A stretch of 64,000 bases of DNA from Aquimonas sp964586455 (GCA_964586455.1 CAZPHV010000010.1:39428-103427); one strand, 5' to 3'; positions 16,823 to 26,083 are shown, counted from the first letter of the stretch. Translations and numbers: made by a program. The notes: generated by a model not told the origin, from the sequence alone.

Positions 16823-18115
16823 ATGCTCTACCACCTGCACGAATTCCAGCGCTCGCTGATGAGCCCGCTGGTTGCCTATTCCGAGGCCACTGCCCGCATG
16901 TATGGCAGCAGCGGCAGCTGGATGTCCAAACTGCCTGGCGCCGACCGCATGGCCGCGGGCTTCGAGCTGATGTACCGCCTCGGCAAGGACTACGAAAAGC
17001 CCGAATTCGACATCCGCAGCGTGGTCGCGCACGGTCATGAAGTGCCGATTGTCGAGTACTGCGTGATGGCCAAGCCGTTCTGCAAACTGGTGCGGTTCAA
17101 GCGCTTCTCGGACGATGCCGATGTCGTCAACGATCTGAAGGACGACCCCATTGTGCTGGTGGTGGCGCCGCTGTCGGGCCACCACTCGACCCTGCTGCGC
17201 GACACCGTCAAGACCCTGCTGCAGGACCACAAGGTCTACATCACCGATTGGATCGACGCGCGCATGGTGCCGCTGTCGGCCGGGCCGTTCCACCTCGATG
17301 ACTATGTGGGCTACATCGAAGAGTTCATCCGCCACATCGGCGCGAAGAACCTGCATGTGATCTCGGTCTGCCAGCCGACCGTGCCGGTGCTCGCGGCGGT
17401 CTCGCTGATGGCCAGTCGCGGCGAGGTGCTGCCGCGCACGCTGACGATGATGGGCGGGCCGATCGACCCGCGCGAATCGCCGACCAAGGTCAATGATCTG
17501 GCGGTGAACAAGCCGCACAGCTGGTTCCAGAACACGGTCATCCACACGGTGCCGCCGAACTATCCGGGCGCGGGGCGCCGCGTGTACCCGGGCTTCCTGC
17601 AGCACGCCGGCTTCATCGCGATGAACCCGGGCCGGCACATGAGCTCGCACTGGGATTTCTACGAAGACCTGGTCCGCGGCGATCTGGAAGACGCAGAAGG
17701 CCATCGCCGCTTCTACGACGAGTACAACGCCGTGCTCGACATGCCGGCCGAGTACTACCTCGACACCATCCGCGTGGTCTTCCAGCAGCACCTGCTGCCG
17801 CGCGGTGAATGGGACGTGGCCGGCGAGCGCGTGCGCCCGCAGGACATCAAGGGCGTGGCGCTGATGACCATCGAAGGCGAGCTCGACGACATCAGCGGCA
17901 TCGGCCAGACCCGCGCCGCGCACGCGCTCTGCACCGGTGTGCCGGAAGCCATGCGCGAGCATTACGAAGTGCCCGGCGCCGGTCACTACGGCATCTTCAG
18001 CGGACGCCGCTGGCGTGAGACGGTGTATCCGAAGCTGCGCGAGTTCATTCGTCTGCATGTGGCCGCGGCGTCGACCGCTGCGAAGAACGGCGCCAAGGCC
18101 AGCGCCAAAGCCTGA
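16823..18115 (+). CDS. phaZ: Intracellular polyhydroxyalkanoate depolymerase
   Basis: A 430-residue alpha/beta hydrolase degrading stored polyhydroxybutyrate granules. The start ATG at 16823 has GAGGAGG 5 bases upstream; the longer frame is not supported. It begins MLYHLHEFQRSLMSPL, typical of the family. Candidate catalytic residues are Cys183 in HVISVCQPTVPVLAAV (intracellular PhaZ uses a Cys nucleophile in this VCQP context), Asp in IEGELDDISGIGQT and His in VPGAGHYGIFSG. The C-terminus is Ala/Lys-rich (TAAKNGAKASAKA), often seen in PHA granule proteins. No phaC or phasin gene is adjacent in this window. Confidence 0.93.
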   Translation: MLYHLHEFQRSLMSPLVAYSEATARMYGSSGSWMSKLPGADRMAAGFELMYRLGKDYEKPEFDIRSVVAHGHEVPIVEYCVMAKPFCKLVRFKRFSDDADVVNDLKDDPIVLVVAPLSGHHSTLLRDTVKTLLQDHKVYITDWIDARMVPLSAGPFHLDDYVGYIEEFIRHIGAKNLHVISVCQPTVPVLAAVSLMASRGEVLPRTLTMMGGPIDPRESPTKVNDLAVNKPHSWFQNTVIHTVPPNYPGAGRRVYPGFLQHAGFIAMNPGRHMSSHWDFYEDLVRGDLEDAEGHRRFYDEYNAVLDMPAEYYLDTIRVVFQQHLLPRGEWDVAGERVRPQDIKGVALMTIEGELDDISGIGQTRAAHALCTGVPEAMREHYEVPGAGHYGIFSGRRWRETVYPKLREFIRLHVAAASTAAKNGAKASAKA

Positions 18116-18192
18116 CGGGTCTGCTTCTAACGCTGTTTTCCCCTTCGCTTTGACCGCATCATTCGGGTCCAGTGCGGACGGGGTGGCTTCAA

Positions 18193-19629
18193 ATGGCGAA
18201 CGAGAACGGGAACAACCGTGACGAGGGCGACAGCCTGCCGATCAAGGGCACGCTGTCGCCTTTTCGTTTGCCAGGAGACACCGCGCCGACCTGGGAAGTC
18301 GAGTTGCTGCTCTCCGGCGCGACCGTGTTCGCGCTGATGCAGGTGCCGGCCTGGCTGAGCACGCAGCTGCTGTTCTGGGACGTCCGGCTCGGCGGCGACC
18401 TGCAGGAGTTCGTCGGCCTCGCCGGCATGTTCGCCAAGGTCATCGCCTACACCCTGATCTTCACCCTGCTGGCTCACCTCATGACGCGAGGGTTGTGGGT
18501 TGCAGCGATCGGCCTTCGCTCGGTGTACCCCGGCGGCATCCGCTGGCGACGCCTGCGCTACGGGCCGCGTTTCCGGGCAGTGGCGCGCCGCGAGCTTCCG
18601 ACCCTGAAGCGTCTGATCGATCGCAGTGACGACATCGCCAGCCAGATGTTCGCGGTGGCGGCGCTGATGGTGGTGATGACGCTGTTCTCGCTGCTGATGA
18701 TGGCCCTATTCGTACTGGCGGCCTGGCTTCTGGCGCTGCCCTTTGGCGGCCGCTACTTCGAGTGGATATTGATCGCTCTGGTAACGGCCTGGATCGGACT
18801 GAGCCTTCTGGCCAACTGGCTCGACAAGAGGATCGCCCGGCGCGATGCCGCAGGGGCTTGGGTGCGCTGGGTCGCGCCTGTGCAGCGCGCGCAATTGTGG
18901 ATGCCGCTTGCACGCATGAGCACCGGCCTGATGCTGGTCTTTACCAGCCGCTTCGGCGTTGTGCGCGGCACTCTGGTTCTGCTCGCGCTGCTGTACGCCC
19001 TGATGGGAATCGCCGTGCTCGACCTGCTCTGGGACCGCACAAAGCTCTCGGCCGGCGAGGCGCGCTTCATTGCCCAGCTCGACGGTGCGCATGCGCTGGA
19101 GTCTGCCCACTACGCCGACCAGCGCGATCCGCTGCTGCATGCGCTGCTGCCGCATATCCCATCGATGGTTGTACGCGGCAACTACCTGCGGCTGGTGATT
19201 CCCTACCAGGTGCAGCAGCACCCCGCGGCGCTGGAGTCGATCTGTCCCGGTGACGAGCCCGCCCTGCGCGAGGCGGCCTACGAGAGCCAGGCAGCCTTTC
19301 GCGCCCTCGGCGACCAAGCGGCCTCGATGCAGCGTGTGCGTGACGCGGAGGCAGCGGAAGCTGCGGCCGCCGCGCGCGCACTCGATTGCGCCGCGCGTCT
19401 GCACGCCTTGGCCTTGAACGGCGAGCCGCTGCAGGTGCCGCTGAGTTTCCAGACCCGTCCCGAGCCGGAGCTGCCGGCGTATCTCGCGATGATTCCGATC
19501 GGCCATCTGCCGCCCGGCCAGCACGTGCTGGAAGTGGCGCGACTGCCGACCGCAGCGCGCGACGGCCTGCTGGCCGACCGCGAAGCGCGACCTGCAGGGC
19601 CTCCGCGTCGGATCACGTTCTGGAAGTAG
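18193..19629 (+). CDS. Polytopic membrane protein of unknown function
   Basis: A 478-residue protein I do not recognise. After a hydrophilic N-terminus there are hydrophobic spans near residues 30-50, 70-95 (VIAYTLIFTLLAHLM), 150-185 (MFAVAALMVVMTLFSLLMMALFVLAAWLLAL), 190-215 and 255-280 (GTLVLLALLYALMGIAVLDLLW). The last 200 residues are soluble, with an Ala/Glu-rich helix (AEAAEAAAAARALD), and end in a Gly/Pro/Arg tail. An ATG at 18193 follows a GGGGTGG site; a GTG at 18172 is an alternative. It is 77 bp after phaZ and 12 bp before the next gene, so the three may be transcribed together. Confidence 0.7.
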   Translation: MANENGNNRDEGDSLPIKGTLSPFRLPGDTAPTWEVELLLSGATVFALMQVPAWLSTQLLFWDVRLGGDLQEFVGLAGMFAKVIAYTLIFTLLAHLMTRGLWVAAIGLRSVYPGGIRWRRLRYGPRFRAVARRELPTLKRLIDRSDDIASQMFAVAALMVVMTLFSLLMMALFVLAAWLLALPFGGRYFEWILIALVTAWIGLSLLANWLDKRIARRDAAGAWVRWVAPVQRAQLWMPLARMSTGLMLVFTSRFGVVRGTLVLLALLYALMGIAVLDLLWDRTKLSAGEARFIAQLDGAHALESAHYADQRDPLLHALLPHIPSMVVRGNYLRLVIPYQVQQHPAALESICPGDEPALREAAYESQAAFRALGDQAASMQRVRDAEAAEAAAAARALDCAARLHALALNGEPLQVPLSFQTRPEPELPAYLAMIPIGHLPPGQHVLEVARLPTAARDGLLADREARPAGPPRRITFWK

Positions 19630-19641
19630 GGAGCTCCTGCC

Positions 19642-20742
19642 GTGCCCCTGCCGAGTCCCGCCTTCGCCACATCCGCGCTTGGTCACGCCCTGCATGCGCT
19701 TTGGCGCCCGTGCGTCTGCGCCTTGGCGAGCACCGCGCTGTGGGCCAGTTGCATCGCCCCGGTTTTGGCGAAGTCTCCGGTCAAACCACTGGACCTCAAC
19801 GTACAGGACCTCAACCCGTACGCCATTCGCCTGAGCTGGCAAGCGGCTGATGCGCTCGCCGACGGGTTCGAGCTGCGGGAGTGCCGTGAAGGTGACCCCA
19901 GGCCCTGTCAGCGCGTCGCCCTGATGGATTCCGAACAGTATCAGTTCGACTACACGCACGCAGCGCCCGGAGAGGCACGCCGCTACGAACTGCGAGCCTT
20001 CAATGTGGAGGGCGTCAGCGAGCCTGCTCACGCTGAATGGATCGCTGAGCGCGATCGCGAGTTCGAACGACTGCATGCGGCCTGGCGGCTTCGTCAGCCG
20101 CAGCGCGATGCGGAGGCCGAGGCGATGGCAGCCCGGTCATCAGCGGTGTTGGAACTGGCATCCCACGTGTCCAGCCTGCCCAGCGAGCCCTGGCGGCTGT
20201 ACGCGCCGAATGCAGACCTGCCCGTGCAGCTTCAGCCGGACCCAGGTGCCGGAGCGCTGTGGCAGCCGATTGAGTCCACTGTCTGGGCCGAGCGCTGCAC
20301 CTCTCGTGACGAGCTCGTCGCGCTGCCCTGGGAAACGTTCAACTTCCGCCTGGAGTGGCAGGGACGGGTGCGGTTGGAGCAGGGGGATGAAGTGGATGTC
20401 TTCATCATCACGGACCACGATACCCAGTGTGACTTTGGAGCCTGTCGGGGGTGGGTCGCGTTTGGTGCACTGCCTGGCACGGAGTGCTATGCGCACCGAG
20501 GTTGGGCTGCTCCTGTACCCCCGGATTCAGAGCCCGTACTTGTCACCGGCTGGGAGCGGGGCACTCGCGGAGAGAAGGCTTACGTGTGGTGCAGCCAGCG
20601 CGGACGCGTACACATGTTCTCGACCTGCCACCTTCCTGACGGCGCCCTGCAATCGCTGCAGCCGCCGCTTCTGGATCTTCGGGGACGCAGGCTGGACGCA
20701 TGCCAGAGCTGGCCCCTGGCAAGAGATCGGCAAGACTTCTGA
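19642..20742 (+). CDS. Exported protein with fibronectin type III-like domain
   Basis: A 366-residue protein beginning at a GTG with AGGGAG 8 bases upstream. A long signal-like N-terminus (about 43 residues, core LASTALWASCIAPVLA) precedes a fibronectin III-like segment (VQDLNPYAIRLSWQ...DGFELRECREG...YELRAFNVEGVSEPA) near residues 50-130. The remainder has paired cysteines (AERCTSRDEL, TQCDFGACRGW, TECYAHRGW, YVWCSQRG, STCHLPDG), consistent with an oxidised extracytoplasmic domain. No family is recognised. It follows the membrane protein by 12 bp, suggesting an envelope-associated pair. Confidence 0.7.
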   Translation: MPLPSPAFATSALGHALHALWRPCVCALASTALWASCIAPVLAKSPVKPLDLNVQDLNPYAIRLSWQAADALADGFELRECREGDPRPCQRVALMDSEQYQFDYTHAAPGEARRYELRAFNVEGVSEPAHAEWIAERDREFERLHAAWRLRQPQRDAEAEAMAARSSAVLELASHVSSLPSEPWRLYAPNADLPVQLQPDPGAGALWQPIESTVWAERCTSRDELVALPWETFNFRLEWQGRVRLEQGDEVDVFIITDHDTQCDFGACRGWVAFGALPGTECYAHRGWAAPVPPDSEPVLVTGWERGTRGEKAYVWCSQRGRVHMFSTCHLPDGALQSLQPPLLDLRGRRLDACQSWPLARDRQDF

Positions 20743-21148
20743 AGGCGACACAAGGGATTCGTGTGGCCCGCGCCGGCATCTGCGCGCCTGCGGTTCGAGC
20801 GCTAGTAGATTCGGCATCCAAGGGCTCACACCTCCCGGATCAGGCATCAACGAGCCCAGACCCAACCTGCGGGCGCTGAAGCTGCCCGTCCGCAATCGGG
20901 GCGAGGCTGAGGCTCTCGGTGGGCCAGGGCCCACCCTATGGAAACGGGGCAGCCGCACCTGCATAGGGTGGGCCCTGGCCCACCGTGGCGCTTGGGCTCG
21001 CGCCTTGCCCCGAGTGCGCGAGCTTGTCTCGGGCGAGCGGTTGCCTGCGCAGCGTCCTGGAGCCCCGCTCCTGCTCGTCGCACGCTGCGCACTGGCCCCG
21101 GCCTGTGCGCAATGAGCGCCGGCCCCAAGCATGGCATCACCCCGCGCC
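20743..21148. other. Intergenic region between convergent genes, contains a REP-like pair
   Basis: About 400 bases between the exported protein gene and the end of dnaE. It holds the inverted repeat pair at 20917-20985, which probably also forms a hairpin in both transcripts. No gene is supported in the rest; the frames there are shadows or low complexity. Confidence 0.5.
20917..20985. repeat. REP-like element, perfect 24-bp inverted repeat
   Basis: Positions 20917-20940 and 20962-20985 are exact reverse complements (24 of 24) with a 21-base spacer. Each arm is itself nearly palindromic (GGTGGGCCAGGGCCCACC). The same arm recurs at 51332-51355 and in the tandem array at 51545-51660, so this is a dispersed family. 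Confidence 0.85.
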
Positions 21149-24100
21149 TCAACTCGCCGCGCGCCGCTCCGGCATTGGCATCGGCTCGGGTCTCTGCAGG
21201 CGCAGCTCGACCTCGACGCCGGGGATCTCGCGCAGCAGTCGAGGCAGCAACGGCGTCGGCCGTACCGCGAAGCCGCCGTCGCCGTACAGGCGTCCGCGAG
21301 CGCCGGGGATCAGCAGTTCGATCTGCACGCCGGTCTGGCCTGGGCGATGACTGGCGAGCAGCTCCTCGACCTTGGCCAAGGCATCATGGCTGCGGTTGTC
21401 GACCTTGAGCAGCAGGTGGCGGCTGTGCTTGGCGCAGAGCTCTTCCAGCGTGAGCAGACGTCGCAGGCGCAGGCTGTAGCCGTCGCCCATGCGGTCTTCC
21501 TGCAGGCTGCCCTCGACCAGCACGATCTCGCGGCTCTTGATCAGCGGCGCGTACTGCGCACAGGCCTCGGAGAACAGCGCGGCTTCGATCTGGCCGCGGC
21601 CGTCCTGCAGTTGAACAAACGCCCGGCTGTCGCCGCTGCGTCGTACCTCGCCGACCACGCCGGCCAGCAGCACGCTGGCCTCGGTACCGCGCGCGAACTT
21701 GCGCTCCGAGTAGGCCTTGTCGAGGCCGCCCAGGTCGCAGGTGACGACCTGGCCCAACAACTCGCGCCACGGATCGATCGGGTGGCCGCTGATGTAGTGG
21801 CCGAGCACGCGGTACTCGTCCTCCAGCAGCTTCTCCAGCGGAAACTCGGCGACGCCCGGAAACGTCGGCAGCGCCGGTTCGGGCGCGGCGCCGCCGATGT
21901 CGAACAGCGAGACCTGCCCCACTTCGCGCGCCTTTGCTTGCTGATCGCAGGCGCGCAGCACGTCGGGCAGCTGTTCCATCAGGCTGGCGCGGTTCTCGCC
22001 GAGGCCATCCAGTGCACCCGCGGCGATCAGGGTCTCCAGGCTGCGGCGATTGCGGCGCAGCACCTCGACCCGTGAGCACAGGTCGTACAGACTCGTGAAG
22101 TCACCCTTTGCGCGCGCTTCGACGATGGCCTCGCAGGCCTGCCGCCCCATGCCCTTGATCGCGCCCAGGCCGTAGACGATCGAGCGCGGCGTATCGGCCT
22201 CGAAGGCATAGCTGCTGCGGTTGACGTGGGGCAGGGCGACGTCGAGCTTCATCACCCGGCATTCGGCCAGGAAGGTCACCACCTTCTCGGTCTTGTCCAT
22301 GTCGGAGGACAGCACCGCGGCCATGAACTCGGCCGGGTAATGCACCTTCAGCCAGGCGGTCTGGTAGGCGACCAGCGCATACGCTGCCGAGTGCGACTTG
22401 TTGAAGCCGTACTCGGCGAATTTCTCCATCAGGTCGAAGATCGAGGTCGCGGTCTGCGGATCGATCTGGCGTTCGGCGCAGCCGTCCTCGAACTTGGCGC
22501 GCTCCTTCGCCATTTCCTCGGGCTTCTTCTTGCCCATCGCGCGACGCAGCATGTCGGCGCCGCCCAGCGTATAGCCGGCCAGCACCTGCGCGATCTGCAT
22601 CACCTGTTCCTGGTAGACGATGACGCCATAGGTCGGCGACAGAACAGGTTCGAGCAAGGCATGCGGATAGGTGACGGCAGTTTCGCCGTGCTTGCGATCG
22701 CACCATTCCTTGTCCATCCCCGAGCCCAGCGGGCCGGGGCGGAACAGGGCGGCGAGCGCGATGATGTCTTCGAAGCGGTCGGGGCGTGCGCGTTTGAGCA
22801 GCTCACGCATGCCGCGCGACTCGAACTGGAACACCGCCACCGTGTCGCCGCGGGCGAACAGCTCGTATGTGGCCGAGTCATCGAGCGGGAGTTGGGTGAT
22901 GTCGAGTGGGCCGGGATTCGGGATTCGGGATTCGGGATTCGTAGCAGCCGGCCGCGCCGTACCGGCTACCGAGGCCTGTCCCGTGGCGCCAAGGCCAGCG
23001 TTACCCTGATTGCGTGCCGTGCCCCGCTCTTGCAAATCCCGAATCCCGAATCCCGAATCCCGGCTGCGGTTGATCGCCTTCACCGCCCAGTCGATGATGG
23101 TCAGCGTGCGCAGGCCGAGGAAGTCGAACTTGACCAGGCCCGCCGATTCGACATCGTCCTTGTCGTACTGGGTGACCACGCTGCGCAGCGCGCCCGGCTC
23201 TTTCGGCGGCGGTTCGGCGAACAGCGGGCTGAACTCGGTCAGGGGCTCCGGTGCGATCACGACGCCGCCGGCGTGCTTGCCGGCATTGCGGGTCAGATCT
23301 TCGAGCTTCAGCGCGAGATCCAGCAGGTCGCGGACTTCGTCCTCGTGCTGGTAGCGATCGATCAGCTCGGACGAGCTGAGCTCCTTGTTGTCCTGCGCGG
23401 CCTTGCTGCGGCCGAGCGCGTCGTCGAGTGAGACCCCGAGCGTGTTCGGAATCAGCTTGGCGACGCCGTCGACGGCGGGGAACGGCAAGCCCTGCACGCG
23501 GCCGCAGTCGCGCACCGCCGCCTTCGCTGCCATCGTTCCAAAGGTGATGATCTGGCTGACCCGGTCGCGCCCGTAGGTGCGCGCCACATAGTCGATCACC
23601 TCATCCCGGCGGTCCATGCAGAAGTCGATGTCGAAGTCGGGCATCGACACGCGCTCGGGGTTCAAGAAGCGCTCGAACAGCAGGTCATAGGGGATCGGGT
23701 CGAGGTCGGTGATGCCCAGCGCCCAGGCCACCAGAGAGCCCGCACCGGAGCCGCGGCCGGGGCCGACCGGAATGTCGTTCTGCTTGGCCCAGTTGATGAA
23801 GTCGGCGACGATCAGGAAGTAGCCGGGGAAGCCCATCTTGCAGATCACGCCGAGCTCGATGTCGAGCCGCTCGAAATAGCCCTCGCGCGTATGCCCGGGC
23901 GCGATCGGCGCTTTCTCCAGGCGCTTGTTCAGGCCCTCATGCGCGCTGCTGTGGATCCAGCTGTCCAGGGTGTGTTCGGAGGGCACCGGAAACGCCGGCA
24001 GGAAGTAGGTGCCCAGGCGCAGTTCGAGGTTGCAGCGGCGGGCGAGCTCCAGCGTGTTGTCGAGCGCGGCCGGCAGGTCGGCGAACAGCGCGCTCATCTC

Positions 24101-24820
24101 GTCCGACGACTTCAGGTACTGCTGATCCGAATACTCACGCGGGCGCCGCGGGTCGCCCAGCACGCGGCCGGTCGCGATGCAGACGCGGGCCTCGTGGGCC
24201 TCGTAGTCTTCGGCTTCGAGAAAGCGCACGTCGTTGCTGGCGACCACGCCCAAACCGTGGCGGATCGCGAGATCGCAGGCGCCGGCGATGAAGTCTTCCT
24301 CGCCATCGCGACGGGTGCGCACCAGCTCCAGATACAGGCGATCGTCGAAACACTGCTGCAGTTCGTTGATGCGCGCCTCGGCCAGCTCGGGCTTGCCCTC
24401 GCGCAGCAGTTGTCCGATGTCGCTGCCGGGCCCCGCCAGCGCGAACAGGCCGCCGGCGTGTTCCTGCAGCCATTGCGGGCGCACGCAGACGTGGTCGCCC
24501 TGGTGGCCGTCGAGAAAGGCGCGAGAGAGCAGGCGCGAGAGGTTCAGATAGCCCTCGCGGTTGCGGCACAGCAGGGACAGGCGCGAGAGCGTGCCGTCCT
24601 CGGCCTGCACGATCACATCGCTGCCGGCGATCGGCTTGATGCCGGCCTTCTGCGCCTCCTTGTAGAACTTGATCAGGCCGAACAGATTGGACAGGTCGGT
24701 GACCGCGACCGCAGGCAGTTCCAGCGCCGCGCAGCGCTTGATCAGCTGCGGCAGACGAATGGTGGAATCGACCAGCGAGAACTCGCTGTGCAGGTGCAGA
24801 TGGACGAAGCGCGCGGGCAT
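21149..24820 (-). CDS. dnaE: DNA polymerase III alpha subunit, carrying an in-frame repeat insertion
   Basis: A 1223-residue replicative polymerase. The ATG at 24820 starts MPARFVHLHLHSEFSLVDSTI, the PHP domain. Catalytic aspartates are visible in MPDFDIDFC (about residues 395-400) and KFDFLGLRTLTI (about 566). Later regions are conserved: LFRPGPLGSGM, GVIVYQEQVMQIAQVLAGYTLGGADMLRRAMGKKKPEEMAKER, YGFNKSHSAAYALVAYQT, and an OB-fold domain near residue 1000. Between VKAIN and PLDITQLPLDD, where E. coli has a linker of about 11 residues, lie roughly 50 residues encoded by the GGGATTC inverted-repeat element. The frame is kept throughout, so the gene is presumably functional. It stands apart from rnhB-lpxB, its usual neighbours in related bacteria. 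Confidence 0.96.
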   Translation of the reverse strand: MPARFVHLHLHSEFSLVDSTIRLPQLIKRCAALELPAVAVTDLSNLFGLIKFYKEAQKAGIKPIAGSDVIVQAEDGTLSRLSLLCRNREGYLNLSRLLSRAFLDGHQGDHVCVRPQWLQEHAGGLFALAGPGSDIGQLLREGKPELAEARINELQQCFDDRLYLELVRTRRDGEEDFIAGACDLAIRHGLGVVASNDVRFLEAEDYEAHEARVCIATGRVLGDPRRPREYSDQQYLKSSDEMSALFADLPAALDNTLELARRCNLELRLGTYFLPAFPVPSEHTLDSWIHSSAHEGLNKRLEKAPIAPGHTREGYFERLDIELGVICKMGFPGYFLIVADFINWAKQNDIPVGPGRGSGAGSLVAWALGITDLDPIPYDLLFERFLNPERVSMPDFDIDFCMDRRDEVIDYVARTYGRDRVSQIITFGTMAAKAAVRDCGRVQGLPFPAVDGVAKLIPNTLGVSLDDALGRSKAAQDNKELSSSELIDRYQHEDEVRDLLDLALKLEDLTRNAGKHAGGVVIAPEPLTEFSPLFAEPPPKEPGALRSVVTQYDKDDVESAGLVKFDFLGLRTLTIIDWAVKAINRSRDSGFGIRDLQERGTARNQGNAGLGATGQASVAGTARPAATNPESRIPNPGPLDITQLPLDDSATYELFARGDTVAVFQFESRGMRELLKRARPDRFEDIIALAALFRPGPLGSGMDKEWCDRKHGETAVTYPHALLEPVLSPTYGVIVYQEQVMQIAQVLAGYTLGGADMLRRAMGKKKPEEMAKERAKFEDGCAERQIDPQTATSIFDLMEKFAEYGFNKSHSAAYALVAYQTAWLKVHYPAEFMAAVLSSDMDKTEKVVTFLAECRVMKLDVALPHVNRSSYAFEADTPRSIVYGLGAIKGMGRQACEAIVEARAKGDFTSLYDLCSRVEVLRRNRRSLETLIAAGALDGLGENRASLMEQLPDVLRACDQQAKAREVGQVSLFDIGGAAPEPALPTFPGVAEFPLEKLLEDEYRVLGHYISGHPIDPWRELLGQVVTCDLGGLDKAYSERKFARGTEASVLLAGVVGEVRRSGDSRAFVQLQDGRGQIEAALFSEACAQYAPLIKSREIVLVEGSLQEDRMGDGYSLRLRRLLTLEELCAKHSRHLLLKVDNRSHDALAKVEELLASHRPGQTGVQIELLIPGARGRLYGDGGFAVRPTPLLPRLLREIPGVEVELRLQRPEPMPMPERRAAS
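22913..23061. repeat. GGGATTC-type inverted-repeat element inside dnaE
   Basis: Four head-to-tail copies of GGGATTC (22913-22940) face four copies of its complement (23034-23061); 27 of 28 positions pair. The 93-base interior has no own gene. The whole unit is translated in frame within dnaE, giving peptides such as SGFGIRD and ESRIPNP from the 7-bp repeats. A decayed relative lies at about 55631-55656 by the rlmC start. Confidence 0.88.
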
Positions 24821-24961
24821 GGCTGGTGAATCCGGCAGGTCGGCCAGCCTACGGCCGGGCGGCAGACCGAACAAGCCTTGACAGCATATGGTCGAGCCCG
24901 TGGCCGTGGCCGGGCTTCACATCCGGTAGCATCCGCGGCGTCTCCCGCACCGCAGCAAGCC

Positions 24962-26083
24962 ATGTCGCGCCAGCGCATCGTCGTCAAATTCGGCACCTCC
25001 ACGGTCACCGCGGGTGGTCCGGGCCCGGATCTTCCGCGGCTCACGGACTTGTGCCGCCAACTCGCTGCGCTGCGCGCGGCAGGACATGACCTGGTGCTGG
25101 TCAGCTCCGGAGCGGTCGCGACCGGGCGCAGTGCCTTGAACGCAGCACCCGCTCGCGATGTGCCGGTGAAACAGATGCACGCCGCGGTCGGGCAGCCGCG
25201 TCTGCACGCGCTCTACCAGCGCCTGTTCGGCGAACACACGATCGAGGTCGCGCAGGTCCTGCTGACCCGCAGCGATGTCGAAAACCGCAGGCGCTATCTG
25301 AACGCCCGCGAAGCCCTGCTGACCATGCTCGCGCACGGCGTGCTGCCGATCGTCAACGAAAACGACACGGTGGCCACGGAAGAGCTGCGATTGGGTGACA
25401 ACGACATGCTGTCGGCCCTGGTCTGCAGCCTGGTCGATGCCGATCGCTTGATCCTGCTCACCGATCAGGCCGGCCTGTACGACAGCGACCCGCGCAGCAA
25501 CCCTGCAGCGCAGTTGATCCGAGAGGTCGGCCCCGGGGCGTTGCCGGAGCAGCTGCGCGCGGCTGCGGGCGGCAGCGGCAAGCTCGGCACGGGCGGTATG
25601 GCGACCAAGCTGGGCGCGGCCGAGCTCGCGCGTCGCGGCGGCGCTGTCGCCCACATCGCTGCCGGCAGCGAGAGCGATGTGCTGACGCGGCTGGTGGCGG
25701 GTGAGGCGATCGGCACGCGCTTCGCGCCGCAGGGCGAGCGCCTGGCTGCGCGAAAGCGCTACATCACAGGCGGCACCGTGCGCGGGCAGCTCAAGATCGA
25801 TGCGGGTGCCGCGGCTGCGCTGGCCCGCGGCGGCAGCCTGCTGCCGGTGGGTCTGGTCGAGGTGTCCGGCAGCTTTGACCGCGGCGACGCTGTGCAGGTG
25901 CTGGATACTGAAGGCGCCGAAGTCGCGCGCGGCATCGCCGCCTACTGCGCGCAAGACCTGACCCGCCTGTGCCGCCGCCGCTCAGAGGAGATTGAAACCC
26001 TGCTGGGCTATCGCTATGGCGACGAGGTGATCCACCGTAGTGATCTGGTGCTGACCCCGCGCGCTTCGGAGAACGTCGCATGA
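24962..26083 (+). CDS. proB: Glutamate 5-kinase
   Basis: A 373-residue enzyme phosphorylating glutamate, the first step of proline synthesis. The amino-acid kinase domain shows IVVKFGTSTVT, LVLVSSGAVATGR, QVLLTRSDVENRRRYLNAREAL, PIVNENDTVATEELRLGDND, ILLTDQAGLYDSDPR and GTGGMATKLGAAELA. A C-terminal PUA domain follows (about residues 275-360: GQLKIDAGAAAAL, SLLPVGLVEVSGSFDRGD). The ATG at 24962 fits the family N-terminus. Its last codons overlap proA (ATGA), so the two are co-translated. Confidence 0.96.
   Translation: MSRQRIVVKFGTSTVTAGGPGPDLPRLTDLCRQLAALRAAGHDLVLVSSGAVATGRSALNAAPARDVPVKQMHAAVGQPRLHALYQRLFGEHTIEVAQVLLTRSDVENRRRYLNAREALLTMLAHGVLPIVNENDTVATEELRLGDNDMLSALVCSLVDADRLILLTDQAGLYDSDPRSNPAAQLIREVGPGALPEQLRAAAGGSGKLGTGGMATKLGAAELARRGGAVAHIAAGSESDVLTRLVAGEAIGTRFAPQGERLAARKRYITGGTVRGQLKIDAGAAAALARGGSLLPVGLVEVSGSFDRGDAVQVLDTEGAEVARGIAAYCAQDLTRLCRRRSEEIETLLGYRYGDEVIHRSDLVLTPRASENVA

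Noticed and set aside
16541..18058. 505-codon minus-strand frame opposite phaZ
   Set aside because: Shadow frame; phaZ has its start, ribosome site and catalytic residues on the plus strand.
22913..23061. Possible CRISPR or intein in dnaE
   Set aside because: The repeats are 7 bp and inverted, no spacer pattern; the inserted peptide is far too short and lacks intein motifs.
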